A stretch of DNA of 64,000 nt from Tubiluchus corallicola. Lineage: Eukaryota; Priapulida; Priapulimorpha; Priapulimorphida; Tubiluchidae. The stretch is from NCBI GenBank assembly GCA_030141605.1, contig JAQGDQ010000091.1:62001-126000 (forward strand). Reading direction: 5' to 3'. The position numbers were made by a program, and so were the translations under genes. This document shows positions 63,192 through 64,000 of this stretch, in pieces. Numbering within the stretch: the first letter of the stretch is position 1; every line of letters starts with the position of its first letter. The notes under the pieces were generated by a model. That model saw nothing but the letters and a program-made list of their open reading frames with translations, was not told where the DNA came from and searched no databases.

Positions 63192-64000
63192 AATGCTTAA
63201 GATATGTGCAACTGTGCATGTCATTAAGGAACAGAGACCTTGCTTTCTAAATAAACACGACTTACGTTCTGCTGCTGAATCAAAATAGCTTCCAAAGCAC
63301 CAAAAATGTGAGCATTTAGCTGTGAGCATGAACATTTAGGTGTACAAGTTTAGCACATCCTTCTGTATGCAGCAAGCACAAAGTACATGAGAAATTATTG
63401 TGCACAGTAAAATATGTGCATTTTATTAAGTACTAGAAGTAATACTAATCAATACATTTTTAAGATTACCAACAAGATATGTGCATAGTTATAAAAAGTT
63501 ACATAAAGATATCTTTTAGTACTTTAGATAAATATAAATTACAGTACTTTATGACCCATTTGTACATACCAGTAATTTAAATGTTCTTTCTGCTATTAAA
63601 AGCTCAAAAGAAGAAGTTTTAGCAGTAACATCATGGTCGAATGTGAGTTATGCAGTATGCAAAGTATACGACCTGTGCCTTTCGATATTCAACAATCATC
63701 AATTTTACACTTTTACTACATAAAATGTGCAATGAGTTCACAGCTTTAATGAAATGATACACACACTTGACTACTTCGGGTGACTGAGAAAGATTATATG
63801 TAAGTCAGTGGCCTAAATACTTCCATATGCTAGTTTAAAGTTACACCATTAATTGATATCCGAAGCAATCTACATTCAGTGGGATGTCTAAACAATATGT
63901 TTACATATGATGATATGTAAAACAACATGTTATTCTTATTTGTAAAATCAACACAGACATTTAGCATCTCTTTAAAATATTGTACACTCGATTTGAAATG
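63192..64000. other. No gene seen
   Basis: AT-rich DNA to the window edge, without exons or structured repeats that I can support. Confidence 0.4.

Overview
The window looks like nuclear DNA of an invertebrate animal. It is AT-rich, its genes are split by GT-AG introns into many small exons, and it carries long microsatellites, tRNA-derived SINEs, MITE-like inverted repeats and eroded non-LTR retrotransposons. The phylum cannot be fixed from the sequence. A PGANT9-type GALNT pair together with an RFX6 orthologue fits a bilaterian invertebrate, possibly a lophotrochozoan. No bacterial features are present. All exon models below are hand-built from splice signals, reading phase and remembered family motifs; none has been checked against transcripts or databases.

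Layout. (1) 1-518, minus: the first coding exon of a gene that leaves the window at its left edge (Ser/Thr/Pro/Asn-rich, unidentified). (2) 0.5-11.8 kb: no intact gene, with retrotransposon relics, large microsatellites, a SINE and a fold-back element. (3) 11836-22249, plus: a complete 14-exon RFX-family transcription factor (543 aa) that matches RFX6 best. Its introns hold a TIR element, a 75-bp tandem duplication, a reverse-transcriptase relic and a SINE head. (4) 22876-32595, minus: an 11-exon polypeptide GalNAc-transferase (copy A, 665 aa), convergent with the RFX gene. (5) 24972-25135, plus: a U1 snRNA gene inside intron 9 of copy A, on the opposite strand. (6) 37866-52587, minus: a second GalNAc-transferase with the same exon plan (copy B, 676 aa). 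(7) 55.3-55.96 kb, minus: a 120-bp 5S rRNA-like sequence running into a GC-rich unit, probably a 5S-headed repeat or pseudogene. (8) 61.7-63.2 kb: a DNA element bounded by 11-bp inverted repeats beside G/C runs.

The GalNAc-transferase pair is the most informative part. Both are type II Golgi enzymes that would start mucin-type O-glycosylation. Their exon borders and phases match exon by exon, so they are tandem duplicates. Copy B keeps two alternative versions of the exon for the first lectin repeat (40105-40215 and 39771-39875), an arrangement known in Drosophila pgant9 that changes substrate choice. Copy A has one version only. Its lectin repeats read CLT, CLH and CLE where the family has CLD, and its intron 5 ends in AT instead of AG at the exact homologous position. 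Copy A therefore looks like a decaying or specialised duplicate whose reading frame is still open. A U1 gene sits in the intron where copy B has its alternative exon.
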